Below are positions 46,113 to 55,377 of a DNA stretch of 64,000 nt, one piece after another. The stretch is from the NCBI GenBank assembly GCA_943913655.1, contig CALTZA010000001.1, positions 146,780-210,779 on the forward strand. Direction: 5' to 3'. This stretch comes from an uncultured Francisella sp. (GTDB taxonomy: Bacteria > Pseudomonadota > Gammaproteobacteria > Burkholderiales > Neisseriaceae). Position numbers and translations under genes: made by a program. The notes beneath the pieces were generated by a model that was not told the DNA's origin, ran no database searches, and saw only the letters and a list, made by a program, of their open reading frames with translations. How positions within the stretch are numbered: position 1 is the first letter of the stretch; every line of letters starts with the position of its first letter.

Positions 46113-47950
46113 TCAACTCCTAAAAATCCCCCTCGCTGCTTTGCCCATAATTTAGCATATGTACCTTTTCTATCTAAAAGCTCCTGATGGGTGCCCATTT
46201 CAATGATTCTACCCTGATCAATGACCACCAAACGATCCATAGCTGCTATGGTAGATAAACGATGCGCAATAGCAATTACTGTTTTATTTTCCATTACGCC
46301 ATATAAAGTATCTTGAATAGCTGCTTCTACATCTGAATCGAGTGCACTGGTAGCCTCATCCAAAATCAAAATAGGTGCCTTTTTCAAAATTACTCGGGCA
46401 ATGGAAATTCGTTGACGCTGTCCACCAGACAATTTAAGGCCTCTTTCTCCTACTACCACGTTATATCCACAATTACCATATTTGTCACTTAAATTTAATA
46501 TAAAATCATGAGCTTGAGCTTGTTTGGCAGCTTGAATTATCTCTTCTTCCGTTGCCCATGGCATACCGTAGGCGATGTTGTCTCGGACGCTGCGATGTAA
46601 TAACGAAGTATCTTGTGTCACCATGCCAATATTTTGGCGCAATGAGTATTGAGTCACTTCCTTAATATTTTGCTCATCAATCGTAATAACACCATTATCA
46701 ACATCATAAAATCTTAATAATAAATTGATCAACGTTGACTTTCCAGAGCCAGAGTGACCAACTAAACCTATTTTTTCACCTGCTTTGACTGTTAAGCTAA
46801 ATTGCTCAAATACTGGATTAGATGGGGTATAAGCAAAGTCAATGGTGTTAAATACAACCTCTCCTTTTTTGATCAAAAGCTCCTTAGCATCTTCTTTATC
46901 TTGTACTTCAGGATGATGTGCAAAAGTATTCATCCCATCTTTGACAATTCCTATATTTTCAAATAGACTGGCAAGCTCCCACATAATCCAATTAGACATA
47001 GTGTTTAAACGAATCGCCATGGCGATCGAAGCTGTTACCCCGCCAACACCAATCCAACGATAACTCCACAGCCATAATCCCAAAAATGAAGTAGAAGCAA
47101 TGAGTGACATATTTAAACAGTTCATCCCTATATTTAACCATGTCACAAGGCGCATTTGCTCTTTAACTTTAATCAAGAAATCATCCATAGCTTCTTTAGC
47201 ATAAGCAAACTCCGCTTGATGTTGTGCATATAATTTCACAGTTTCAATATTAGCATAAGTATCAGTCACCCGCCCTGTCATTAAAGCACGTGCATCAGCT
47301 TGCAATCGAGTTACTTGTGCAATTTTAGGAATTAGTATCACCCACCATAAAGACATTATAATGCCCCAAAGACCAAAGGGTAATAAGAAGTACCAATCAA
47401 AACCGATTAAAATAAGCGCTGTGGCAATAAAATAAACAACTAAATAAATCCCCACCTCTGCCACAATCATAATTACTTCACGTACTGCAAGCGCAGTTTG
47501 CATGACTTTAGTTGAAATGCGCCCAGCAAATTCATCTTGGAAAAATCGTATATCCTGTTTTATCATCATATGATGAAACCACCAACGCAAGCGCATGGGG
47601 AGATTCGGTATTAACGTTTGCAAACGAATGACATTTTGCAAGGCTTTCAAAATCATGCTAAGGATGATGATACCTAAAAAACCAAGCAGTGTGACTTGTT
47701 TTTCACGCCAAAAAACTAGAGGATTGCTTTGAGCCAATTGATCTCCCAATTGTCCCATCATCCAAAATAAGGATGCCTCAAAAGCTCCAAGCATCACACC
47801 AAGAAGGCAAAAACAAACCAACCAGTAAGTAGTACCGCGCACAGATAACCACAAAAAAGAAAAAATATTCTTGGTAGAAATACGCTCCACAAGCTGCGGA
47901 TAAGGAGAAATACGCTTCTCAAACCAAATTAAAAGTTTATTCAACACCAA
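46109..47950 (-). CDS. ABC exporter, fused permease-ATPase (multidrug/lipid type)
   Basis: A half-transporter. An N-terminal transmembrane domain of about six helices (residues 45-340) includes FFQDEFAGRISTKVMQTA. A C-terminal ATPase has Walker A GLVGHSGSGKST, Q-loop region NIGMVTQDTSLLHRSV, signature KLSGGQRQRISIARV, Walker B ILILDEATSALD and the H-loop AHRLSTIAAMDRL. It resembles MsbA/multidrug-type exporters. The substrate is unknown. The start is a TTG at 47950 with AAGGA 9 nt upstream; a GTG (47947) is also possible. A perfect palindrome lies just upstream. Confidence 0.85.
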   Translation of the reverse strand: MVLNKLLIWFEKRISPYPQLVERISTKNIFSFLWLSVRGTTYWLVCFCLLGVMLGAFEASLFWMMGQLGDQLAQSNPLVFWREKQVTLLGFLGIIILSMILKALQNVIRLQTLIPNLPMRLRWWFHHMMIKQDIRFFQDEFAGRISTKVMQTALAVREVIMIVAEVGIYLVVYFIATALILIGFDWYFLLPFGLWGIIMSLWWVILIPKIAQVTRLQADARALMTGRVTDTYANIETVKLYAQHQAEFAYAKEAMDDFLIKVKEQMRLVTWLNIGMNCLNMSLIASTSFLGLWLWSYRWIGVGGVTASIAMAIRLNTMSNWIMWELASLFENIGIVKDGMNTFAHHPEVQDKEDAKELLIKKGEVVFNTIDFAYTPSNPVFEQFSLTVKAGEKIGLVGHSGSGKSTLINLLLRFYDVDNGVITIDEQNIKEVTQYSLRQNIGMVTQDTSLLHRSVRDNIAYGMPWATEEEIIQAAKQAQAHDFILNLSDKYGNCGYNVVVGERGLKLSGGQRQRISIARVILKKAPILILDEATSALDSDVEAAIQDTLYGVMENKTVIAIAHRLSTIAAMDRLVVIDQGRIIEMGTHQELLDRKGTYAKLWAKQRGGFLGVD

Positions 47951-48334
47951 AATGACAATTCCTTACTGTAAATTTACAGCAAAATATAACTGAAAAAATA
48001 TAAGCTGCTTGAATTAATTAAGACTGAACTGTTGTAAAAAAACAACATTCTTAAAATAGTGTTGCATTATTATATCAACACCAGCTATTTTAACGCAACC
48101 CATTTAATTACCTATATATTTTTATGGGATTTTGGTTGAAAAAATGGGAACTATTCTTTTGATATGTTGACTCTTTATCTAAAATTTGATGCACTTGTTT
48201 GACAAAATTTATTCTGATTAGCATACCCGCATAGTACAATAGATTTGCAATCTACAGCTTATAAAAGCAGTAACTAGCTTGCTGTCGTTTTTATAGGCTG
48301 GATTTCTGGTTTTTTATTTTTTAGGAATTTTTTA
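47951..48334. other. Divergent region between the ABC exporter and cspA, with a cspA leader
   Basis: A 384-bp AT-rich region. A perfect -35, TTGACA, at 48199-48204 with a poor -10 (CATACC, 48222-48227) could start the cspA transcript and give a leader of about 100 nt. Long leaders are usual for cold-shock genes. No clear cold-box was recognised. Confidence 0.4.
47966..47979. promoter_or_regulatory. 14-bp perfect palindrome upstream of the ABC exporter
   Basis: CTGTAAATTTACAG sits directly before the ribosome site of the ABC exporter. It resembles an operator half-site pair but is 2 bp too short between CTG and CAG for a canonical LexA box. Confidence 0.4.
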
Positions 48335-48538
48335 ATGGCTACAGGAACAGTAAAGTGGTTTAATGATACCAAAGGGTTTGGCTTCATTACTCCGGATGAT
48401 AAAGGTGAAGATTTGTTTGTGCATTTCTCTGCCATAAATATGGATGGTTTCAAATCTTTGAAAGATGGATGGAAAGTTAGCTTTGATGTGACAGAAGGAC
48501 CTAAGGGCAAACAAGCCTCAAACGTCCATAAGTTATAA
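48335..48538 (+). CDS. Cold-shock protein (CspA family)
   Basis: A 67-aa single cold-shock domain that binds single-stranded RNA/DNA and melts secondary structure. RNP1 (KGFGFI) and RNP2 (LFVHFSAI) are intact, in TGTVKWFNDTKGFGFITP and EDLFVHFSAINMDG. AGGA lies about 8 nt before the ATG. It has a long upstream leader and is ended by a strong hairpin. Which Csp paralogue it is, and whether it is cold-induced, cannot be told. Confidence 0.95.
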   Translation: MATGTVKWFNDTKGFGFITPDDKGEDLFVHFSAINMDGFKSLKDGWKVSFDVTEGPKGKQASNVHKL

Positions 48539-48587
48539 CGAGCAATCTTCTGCTCTGCTTCTCGGATTGAACTAAACCTAGTTAAAT

Positions 48588-48626
48588 AAAGGATCACATC
48601 AGGCTTAATTAATGATGTGGTTCTTT
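48588..48626. terminator. Bidirectional terminator between cspA and suhB
   Basis: A 14-bp stem (arms 48588-48601 and 48613-48626, two G-U pairs) has an 11-nt loop and is flanked by T-rich sequence on the plus side and A-rich sequence upstream. It can serve both convergent genes. Confidence 0.8.
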
Positions 48627-48627
48627 A

Positions 48628-49428
48628 TTATTTATTTTCGGCTGGTAAATGTTTACCGATTAATTGAAGAAGCTGTGCCAATATCTTGGCGTTACCAGCG
48701 GTGATATTACCTGATTCTAGCCAATGCTCTTCTCCATCGGTATCTGTCACAAAGCCTCCAGCCTCACGTACTATCAATGCGCCCGCTGCGATATCCCATG
48801 GCTTTAAATTAAATTCAAAATAGCCATCAAAACGCCCCCTTGCTACTTGACATAAATCTAAAGAAGCAGCACCTTCTCTCCTTACTCCTGCAGTAGTTTG
48901 CATTACATCTTGCAAGATGCCTAAATAGATTGGTGTTATTTCCTGATTAACCACAGGGAAACCTGTCCCAATCAAGCAATCACTCAAAAAACTTCTCTTA
49001 GAAACACGCAAGCGCCTTTCATTAACAAAAGCACCTTCTCCACGACTAGACACATAAAGTTCGTTTTTTTCTGGAGCAAAAATAACTGCTTGCTTAAGCT
49101 GCCCCTGCTGTAAAAGTGCTATGGAAATAGCGTATTGCGGATGGTGGTGCAAATAATTAGTCGTGCCATCTAAGGGATCAATAATCCACTGAAATTCACT
49201 ATTACTGTAACCATGGTCACCACTTTCCTCACTGAGAATATGATGAGTAGGAAAAACTTCCAGTAAGCCTTCTATAATCATTGCTTCTGCTTTTTTATCA
49301 ACTTCAGAAACAAAATCATTAAATGCCTTTTTATCTACCCGGATATTGCCTAAATCATTGCTACTTCGCAACATCATATCGCCCACTCTTCGCGCTACTT
49401 TAATCGCTGTATTGATATATGCGTTCAT
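48628..49428 (-). CDS. suhB: Inositol monophosphatase family protein SuhB
   Basis: A Mg2+-dependent inositol-1-phosphatase; in E. coli SuhB also acts in rRNA transcription antitermination complexes. The metal-site motifs are HHILSEESG, WIIDPLDGTTNY and the C-terminal LKPWDIAAGALIVREAGG. At 266 aa it equals E. coli SuhB (267). AGGAA precedes the ATG. Divergent from trmJ, as in many gammaproteobacteria. Confidence 0.94.
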   Translation of the reverse strand: MNAYINTAIKVARRVGDMMLRSSNDLGNIRVDKKAFNDFVSEVDKKAEAMIIEGLLEVFPTHHILSEESGDHGYSNSEFQWIIDPLDGTTNYLHHHPQYAISIALLQQGQLKQAVIFAPEKNELYVSSRGEGAFVNERRLRVSKRSFLSDCLIGTGFPVVNQEITPIYLGILQDVMQTTAGVRREGAASLDLCQVARGRFDGYFEFNLKPWDIAAGALIVREAGGFVTDTDGEEHWLESGNITAGNAKILAQLLQLIGKHLPAENK

Positions 49429-49521
49429 TATTGTTCCTATTTTAATCAGGGGTGAGAAAGTGCAAATTACGCTACAATAAAAAGTTCGAGCGGATTATAC
49501 TTGATTTACTTAGGAAACCAA

Positions 49522-50319
49522 ATGCCCACTCTTCCCTCTTGGATGCAATATTTTTACGTCATACTCTGCCAGCCAAGTCATCCAGCCAATATAGGCGCCG
49601 TTGCGCGCGCCATGAAGACAATGGGAATTCATCAGCTACGCGTTGTCAGACCAAATTTAATTGCGACTTTAGCCACCCCAAATCCACCTCATTTTGATTG
49701 CGCACATCCGCATAACTTTAGCTTGCCTGAAGAAAGTTTTACTCTTGCTTCTGGTGCTAAAGATATTTTAGAAAAGACGCGGTTTTTTGCATCATTATCA
49801 GAAGCAATCGCCCCCATGCATTTAAGTTATGCCCTTACCAGTCGCAAACGTGGAATTGCCCCAAGTTTACAAACCCCAGCACAAGCTATGCCAGAAGCAA
49901 TTAATACTGCTCAACAACAGCAGCTGGTTGCTTTTGTTTTTGGTAGTGAAACCTTCGGTTTAAGCATTCAAGACATCACTCTTTGTAATCGTTTGATTAC
50001 TATCCATGGTAACCCAAATTATTTTTCCTTAAATCTAGCCCAGGCTGTCCAAGTAGTTGGTTATGAATTATTCAGTCAACTATATCAAACACTTTCTTTT
50101 TCTAGTAACCGTCCACAACTGGCTAGTAGAGAGGCAGTAATCGGGCTTTGTCAACACTGGGAACAAGTTATGTCAGATATTGGCTTTTTTAAACAACGCA
50201 GCCAAACACGTTTGGTCAGGCGAATGTTGCGCTGGCTAAATAAAAGTCAACTGGAAAAAGAAGAAATAGATATTTTGCGCGGTTTTTTAAGCACTGTAGA
50301 AAAAAAGATTAATCATTGA
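49522..50319 (+). CDS. trmJ: tRNA (cytidine/uridine-32 2'-O)-methyltransferase TrmJ
   Basis: Methylates the 2'-OH of nucleotide 32 in several tRNAs. SpoU-family SPOUT enzyme: VILCQPSHPANIGAVARAMK motif 1, FVFGSETFGLS motif 2 and NYFSLNLAQAVQVVGYEL motif 3. The C-terminal ~80 residues hold the extension used by TrmJ for tRNA binding. The ATG at 49522 (265 aa) has AGGA 6-7 nt upstream; a TTG at 49501 is less likely. Its stop overlaps the convergent pth end by 7 nt. Confidence 0.93.
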   Translation: MPTLPSWMQYFYVILCQPSHPANIGAVARAMKTMGIHQLRVVRPNLIATLATPNPPHFDCAHPHNFSLPEESFTLASGAKDILEKTRFFASLSEAIAPMHLSYALTSRKRGIAPSLQTPAQAMPEAINTAQQQQLVAFVFGSETFGLSIQDITLCNRLITIHGNPNYFSLNLAQAVQVVGYELFSQLYQTLSFSSNRPQLASREAVIGLCQHWEQVMSDIGFFKQRSQTRLVRRMLRWLNKSQLEKEEIDILRGFLSTVEKKINH

Positions 50320-50903
50320 TCTTGACTATGCAAGATCTGTTGTGCCTTTGCAAAATCTCCAAATAAAATAATGGGCAGGTGATCAAGCATCTTGCTCATT
50401 GCTGTATTAATCTTATGCATATCATCAGCGCTTGGTGGAGACAAAACATAATCGGCAACCGATTGTAAAGAAGGTTGATCACGAGGATGACCAATTCCCA
50501 GACGCAAGCGATAATAATCTGTGCTGTTAAGTCGTGCTTCAATATCTTTTAAGCCATTATGACCACCATTACTACCACCTCGCTTGAACTTAATCCTTCC
50601 TGCATAAAGATCCAGTTCATCATGGATCACCAGCAATTTTCTTGTTTGTATCTTTAAATAACGCATGTACGCAAGCACTGCTTGTCCAGACTTGTTCATA
50701 AAAGTATGCGGTTTGAGTAAACTCACTCGCTTACCTTCTACTTGCACCTGACATAATTCTCCGAAAAACTTTTTGTTCACTACAAATCGACCGCTATAAT
50801 TTGCAGCAATAGCATCCAAAGCCCAAAAACCTGAATTATGACGTGTATTCCGGTAAGAAGGACCAGGATTACCAAGACCGATTAATAAATCTATATCAGT
50901 CAT
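50313..50903 (-). CDS. pth: Peptidyl-tRNA hydrolase
   Basis: Cleaves peptidyl-tRNAs released from stalled ribosomes. The start LLIGLGNPGPSYRNTRHNSG carries the catalytic His in NTRHNSG; KPHTFMNKSGQAV and LLVIHDELDL (essential Asp) and KRGGSNGGHNGLKDI follow. The ATG at 50903 gives 196 aa, the family length. A longer frame to 50954 is not supported by homology. It overlaps rnfH by 8 nt on the same strand. Confidence 0.96.
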   Translation of the reverse strand: MTDIDLLIGLGNPGPSYRNTRHNSGFWALDAIAANYSGRFVVNKKFFGELCQVQVEGKRVSLLKPHTFMNKSGQAVLAYMRYLKIQTRKLLVIHDELDLYAGRIKFKRGGSNGGHNGLKDIEARLNSTDYYRLRLGIGHPRDQPSLQSVADYVLSPPSADDMHKINTAMSKMLDHLPIILFGDFAKAQQILHSQDQ

Positions 50904-51186
50904 GTTTTTCACATTTTTTCTCACTACGTAAACGTCGATACTGTTTCGGATCACATTTTAAAGGACGATAAATTTCAATACGATCACCATCATAAAGTCT
51001 ATGTTCAGGGGATATAGGAGAGGAAAATATACCAATATACAGTGGTGAAAAATAATCAGGATATTTTTGAGCAAAACCGCTTTTTTCAATTGCCAGACCT
51101 GCACAACTGCCCTCTGCCAATTGTAAGCGAGTGAATAAAGTATGATCCCTTAAAGCCAAAACAACTTCTACTGTGATATCAGCCAT
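50896..51186 (-). CDS. rnfH: RnfH family (ubiquitin-like fold) protein
   Basis: A 96-aa protein of the RnfH/YfjF family with a beta-grasp fold: ITVEVVLALRDHTLFTRLQL at the start and DGDRIEIYRPLKCDPKQYRR near the end are typical. Its role is not well established; it is a frequent neighbour of ratA and smpB. The ATG at 51186 is used. It overlaps ratA by 8 nt and pth by 8 nt, so the three are coupled. Confidence 0.88.
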   Translation of the reverse strand: MADITVEVVLALRDHTLFTRLQLAEGSCAGLAIEKSGFAQKYPDYFSPLYIGIFSSPISPEHRLYDGDRIEIYRPLKCDPKQYRRLRSEKKCEKHD

Positions 51187-51607
51187 AACGTTTGTCTGCC
51201 TCCTTAATAAAGGCCTCAACCATAGTGTTAGAAATCACTTTAAACACTGGGCCAAATGCCTTGGAAATCAGAAAATTAGAAAATTCATAGTGCAATTCAA
51301 AATGAATCAAACAGCTGTCCTCCGACGTTGCAGTAAATTGCCATTTTCCTTCTAAATAAGTAAATGGTCCTTCGACTAAACGCACTTCAATACTTTTATT
51401 TTCTACATAATGATTATGCGTAATAAAGTGTTGTCTAATCATCAAATAATTTAAATCTACCCGAGCTTCAATTTCATTATCCTGTTCGTATAAAATGGCG
51501 CTGCCAGAACACCAGGGCAAAAATTCTGGATATGCCTTGATATCCGCGACAAGCCCATACATTTGCTGTGCCTGATGAGGGACCTCTATCGATTGCTCTA
51601 CTTTCAT
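51179..51607 (-). CDS. ratA: RatA/COQ10-type START-domain protein
   Basis: A 142-aa START-like protein. The N-terminal VPHQAQQMYGLVADIKAYPEFLPWC segment and the C-terminal AFGPVFKVISNTMVEAFIKEA match RatA/PasT and mitochondrial COQ10. E. coli RatA has been described as blocking 70S association; COQ10 relatives bind ubiquinone. Which role applies here is open. Upstream of rnfH and pth on the minus strand. Confidence 0.88.
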   Translation of the reverse strand: MKVEQSIEVPHQAQQMYGLVADIKAYPEFLPWCSGSAILYEQDNEIEARVDLNYLMIRQHFITHNHYVENKSIEVRLVEGPFTYLEGKWQFTATSEDSCLIHFELHYEFSNFLISKAFGPVFKVISNTMVEAFIKEADKRYG

Positions 51608-51710
51608 ATCTCGGCTTTCGTAGTTTTATAAACTGCTCTATTGTGCCATAATAATAATAAGATTTTGCTTTCAACCATCATATCAATCATATATATTAAG
51701 GAGTCTTTCG

Positions 51711-52256
51711 ATGAAAACAGCTCTACTTTTTTTAACAACTGGCTTTGAAGAAATTGAAGCCTTATCTCCTGTCGACGTATTAAGACGAGCCTGTGTTGAT
51801 GTCAAGACAGTTTCTTTGGAAGCAGATAGAACTGTACTAAGCGCCCATCATGTCCCAGTAACAGCTGATCTATTATTTGAAGAAATAGAAGATAAAGAGG
51901 TAGATGCCCTTATTCTACCCGGTGGTACTGAACGCATCAATTCTCATGAAAAACTTAAAATAAAGCTAAAACAGGCTGCGCAAAACAGCAACACCTTACT
52001 CGCTGCTATTTGTGCTACTCCCATGGTATTTGGTGAATTAGGATTACTACAAGGGAAAAAAGCCACATCTTATCCTGGTTATGAAAAATATCTGCATGGT
52101 GCCCAATTAGTTAAACAAAAAGTGGTGGAAGATGGTGTATACATCACTGCCAATGGGCCTGCTGCGGCTATAGATTTTAGCCTTAAGCTAACTGAACGCT
52201 TAGCAGGTCTTGAACACTGTCAAGAGGTGGCCAAGATCCTCTTTGCAGAAGAATGA
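51711..52256 (+). CDS. DJ-1/YajL family protein
   Basis: A 181-aa DJ-1/PfpI-superfamily protein, likely involved in protein protection from oxidative or carbonyl stress. The TTGFEEIEALSPVDVLRRA start and the nucleophile C101 in AAICATPMVFG, with E14 of the GFEEIEA motif, match YajL/DJ-1. The end NGPAAAIDFSLKL is typical. AAGGAG precedes the ATG. A single gene convergent with secA. Confidence 0.9.
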   Translation: MKTALLFLTTGFEEIEALSPVDVLRRACVDVKTVSLEADRTVLSAHHVPVTADLLFEEIEDKEVDALILPGGTERINSHEKLKIKLKQAAQNSNTLLAAICATPMVFGELGLLQGKKATSYPGYEKYLHGAQLVKQKVVEDGVYITANGPAAAIDFSLKLTERLAGLEHCQEVAKILFAEE

Positions 52257-52357
52257 GACTACTTGCTAGCAGCCCTTGCTGCAGCTTCTGTCCCAGCAGT
52301 TTACTAAGTATCAAGTGAGTTTAATTAATAAAGTCCACTGCTGCTTAACTTTTTGCT

Positions 52358-55117
52358 CTAAACCAGTTTCCCGTGGCAATCCTTAAAGCGCAGCTTGCTG
52401 CCACATGGACATGTGTCGTTGCGCCCTATATGGATATCTCCTCTCTGAGCAGCTGCCAACAACATTATCAATGGGTCATTATCGGTTAAGGGGCCGCTTT
52501 CTTGTATCGCTTGCGGTTCGGGCCGGTGTAAACTTTTAAGCAGCTCCTGCTGCATTTTCGTCTTTTGCTCAATTATCGTTTCAACTTGATATTGTGATTG
52601 TTCTGGTTTCTGCGGAGAAATATTTACAGCAATTAAATATTTAGCAACATCCCACTTCACTGTGTCTAATAAATGCTCAAATAGTTCAAATGCCTCTCTC
52701 TTATATTCCTGTTTAGGATTTTTTTGCCCATAACCACGTAAACCAATGCCTTGACGTAAATAATCCATCACTGACAAATGTTCTCGCCAATGCTGATCAA
52801 GTACCGACAACATGACTTCACGCTCAAAACGAGTCATAGTTTCTTCACCTACTACCGCTTTTTTCTCAGTATACTGTTCTTCCACTTGATCTAAAATGCG
52901 TTTTTTAATATCTTTCTCACTGAGGTAGTTATCCGCTTTTAACCACTCATCTATATGAGCATCCAATGAAAATTCATCACGCAAAGTTTGTGTTAAAGCA
53001 TGGGTATCCCATTCCTCCTGCATGGACTCAGGGGGAATATAGCGATCAACCAAATGACCAATGACCTCTTCCCGAATCTCCTTGGTCCAATCCGCCAAGC
53101 TATTGTTATCTAACATACTATTACGCAATAAATAGATTACTTTACGTTGATCATTAGCCACATCATCGTACTCCAATACCTGTTTGCGAATATCAAAGTT
53201 ACGTCCTTCCACTTTGCGCTGAGCACCTTCAATTTGCCGTGTTAAAAACTTATGCTCAATGGGCACACCATATTCAGGCGATAATTTACTAAGTAATCCA
53301 ACTGCCCGATCAAGTGCAAAATATTTCAACAAATTATCTTCAAAAGATAAGAAAAAGCGGCTGGATCCAGGATCTCCTTGACGACCTGATCGACCGCGTA
53401 ATTGATTGTCAATGCGCCGACTTTCATGACGTTCGGTTCCTACAATATGTAATCCTCCAGCTTGTAAAACTTGCTGATGCGCTTGCCGCCAATTCTGTTT
53501 TAAAAGCTCAATTCTTTGGTACTTTTCTTGCTCAGAGAGCTCATCATCTTCTTGAATGGCTTGAACCTCACCGATAATATTGCCTCCTAAAACAATATCC
53601 GTGCCCCGACCTGCCATATTGGTTGAGACTGTGACCATACCTGGTTTACCAGCCTGCGCCACCACATAAGCTTCTTTTTCATGCTCCTTGGCATTTAATA
53701 CATTATGGGGGATGCCCGCATCTTTTAGTAATTGAGATACTTGTTCCGAGCTTTCAATACTAGCTGTGCCAACAAGCACTGGTTGACCCATCTCATGTCG
53801 TTTGGCGATTTCTTTTAATACTGCTTCATATTTTTCTTCGGTGCTTTTATAGACCTGATCGTCAAAATCAGTACGAATCATTTTACGGTTGGTAGGAATA
53901 ATCACCGTTTCCAGATTATAAATATTTTGCAGTTCCGCTGCTTCCGTATCTGCAGTTCCGGTCATACCGGCTAATTTATCATATAGCCTAAAATAATTTT
54001 GGTAGGTAATTGAAGCAAGGGTTTGGTTCTCACGGTTAATCTTTATCTTTTCCTTGGCTTCTATCGCTTGATGTAATCCTTCTGACCAGCGTCTGCCCTT
54101 TAATATACGGCCTGTGAACTCATCAACAATTTCAATCTCTCCATTTTGCACCACATAATGGCGGTCTTTGAAAAACAAGGTATGCGCTCGCAAAGCAGCC
54201 ATCAAATGATGCATCAAGGAGATATTAGTTAAGGAATATAAAGAACTCCCTTCGGGCAAAAGACCAAGTTCAGTGAGAATCTTTTCTGCTTTTTCATGTC
54301 CACTCTCACTTAATAAAACCTGTTTGGCTTTACCATCGACCCAATAATCTCCTTCACCATCTTCTGTCTGTTGGGGACTTAACATAGCAGGAACTTGGTC
54401 AATCACTTGATATAACTCCACACTATTTTCTGCGGGACCGGAGATAATCAGAGGGGTTCTTGCTTCATCAATTAAAATCGAATCAACTTCATCTACTAAA
54501 GCATAATAAAGTCCTCTTTGTACACGATCTTCTTTGTCAATGACCATGTTGTCTCTTAGATAATCAAAGCCAAATTCGTTATTGGTCCCATAGGTCACAT
54601 CACAAGCATAAGCAGCACGCTTTTCCTGCGCAGACATTTGTGCCAAATTAATACCAACACTTAAACCTAAAAACTCATATAAAACACGCAATTGATTAGC
54701 ATCACGAGCTGCTAAATAATCATTAACAGTCACGACATGCACCCCTTGACCCTGCAAAGCATTGAGATAAACAGCCAAAGTAGCAACTAAGGTCTTCCCT
54801 TCACCGGTCTTCATTTCTGCTACTTTGCCGTCATTTAAAGCGATACCTCCCAACAACTGCACATCAAAATGACGCATGCCCAAAGTACGCACACTTGCTT
54901 CTCGGCACAACGCAAAGCCTTCTACCAACACTTTGTCTAAAGAGGCACCTGTCTGTACTTTCTTTTTCAATTCCAAAGATAAAGCCTGCAATTGTTTATC
55001 ACTTTTGTCCTGCATTGACGGTTCTAAGGCGTTAATTTTACTGACCAATAATTGATACTTTTTTAAAAGACGACTATTGCGACTACCAAAGATTTTTTTG
55101 CCTATTTCTACCAACAT
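52358..55117 (-). CDS. secA: Preprotein translocase ATPase SecA
   Basis: The motor that drives preproteins through SecYEG. NBD1 has Walker A EMKTGEGKT, DEVDSILIDEARTPLIISG; the preprotein-crosslinking domain, NBD2 (TNMAGRGTDIVLGGN, RRIDNQLRGRSGRQGDPG) and the helical scaffold follow. A C-terminal zinc site (NDTCPCGSKLRFKDCHG) binds SecB. The ATG at 55117 (919 aa) has GGAA about 7 nt upstream; a TTG at 55129 is not needed. No secM-like leader was recognised upstream. Confidence 0.98.
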   Translation of the reverse strand: MLVEIGKKIFGSRNSRLLKKYQLLVSKINALEPSMQDKSDKQLQALSLELKKKVQTGASLDKVLVEGFALCREASVRTLGMRHFDVQLLGGIALNDGKVAEMKTGEGKTLVATLAVYLNALQGQGVHVVTVNDYLAARDANQLRVLYEFLGLSVGINLAQMSAQEKRAAYACDVTYGTNNEFGFDYLRDNMVIDKEDRVQRGLYYALVDEVDSILIDEARTPLIISGPAENSVELYQVIDQVPAMLSPQQTEDGEGDYWVDGKAKQVLLSESGHEKAEKILTELGLLPEGSSLYSLTNISLMHHLMAALRAHTLFFKDRHYVVQNGEIEIVDEFTGRILKGRRWSEGLHQAIEAKEKIKINRENQTLASITYQNYFRLYDKLAGMTGTADTEAAELQNIYNLETVIIPTNRKMIRTDFDDQVYKSTEEKYEAVLKEIAKRHEMGQPVLVGTASIESSEQVSQLLKDAGIPHNVLNAKEHEKEAYVVAQAGKPGMVTVSTNMAGRGTDIVLGGNIIGEVQAIQEDDELSEQEKYQRIELLKQNWRQAHQQVLQAGGLHIVGTERHESRRIDNQLRGRSGRQGDPGSSRFFLSFEDNLLKYFALDRAVGLLSKLSPEYGVPIEHKFLTRQIEGAQRKVEGRNFDIRKQVLEYDDVANDQRKVIYLLRNSMLDNNSLADWTKEIREEVIGHLVDRYIPPESMQEEWDTHALTQTLRDEFSLDAHIDEWLKADNYLSEKDIKKRILDQVEEQYTEKKAVVGEETMTRFEREVMLSVLDQHWREHLSVMDYLRQGIGLRGYGQKNPKQEYKREAFELFEHLLDTVKWDVAKYLIAVNISPQKPEQSQYQVETIIEQKTKMQQELLKSLHRPEPQAIQESGPLTDNDPLIMLLAAAQRGDIHIGRNDTCPCGSKLRFKDCHGKLV

Positions 55118-55377
55118 TACATATTCCAAAAATAATTAGCCAAAGTGGGTGACGCTGAATTAAATTTTTAAAGATTAAACTAGCTAATTTTAGCATAGTT
55201 AAGTCTAATTACGTTAAGGATAAAGATACATCGACTTTTTCCTACTATTTTAAGTTAAGCAAGCAACTACTGATTCTTTTCTGGTACCTTTTGAATAGAC
55301 TTATACTAGTGAATATACACACGAAAGTCGATCAGGCGTACAATAAAGCTAAGGTTAGCTTATACTAAAGTTTCGTT

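Noticed and set aside
47966..47979. LexA (SOS) box
   Set aside because: The CTG and CAG half-sites are separated by 8 nt, not the 10 of the canonical gammaproteobacterial box.
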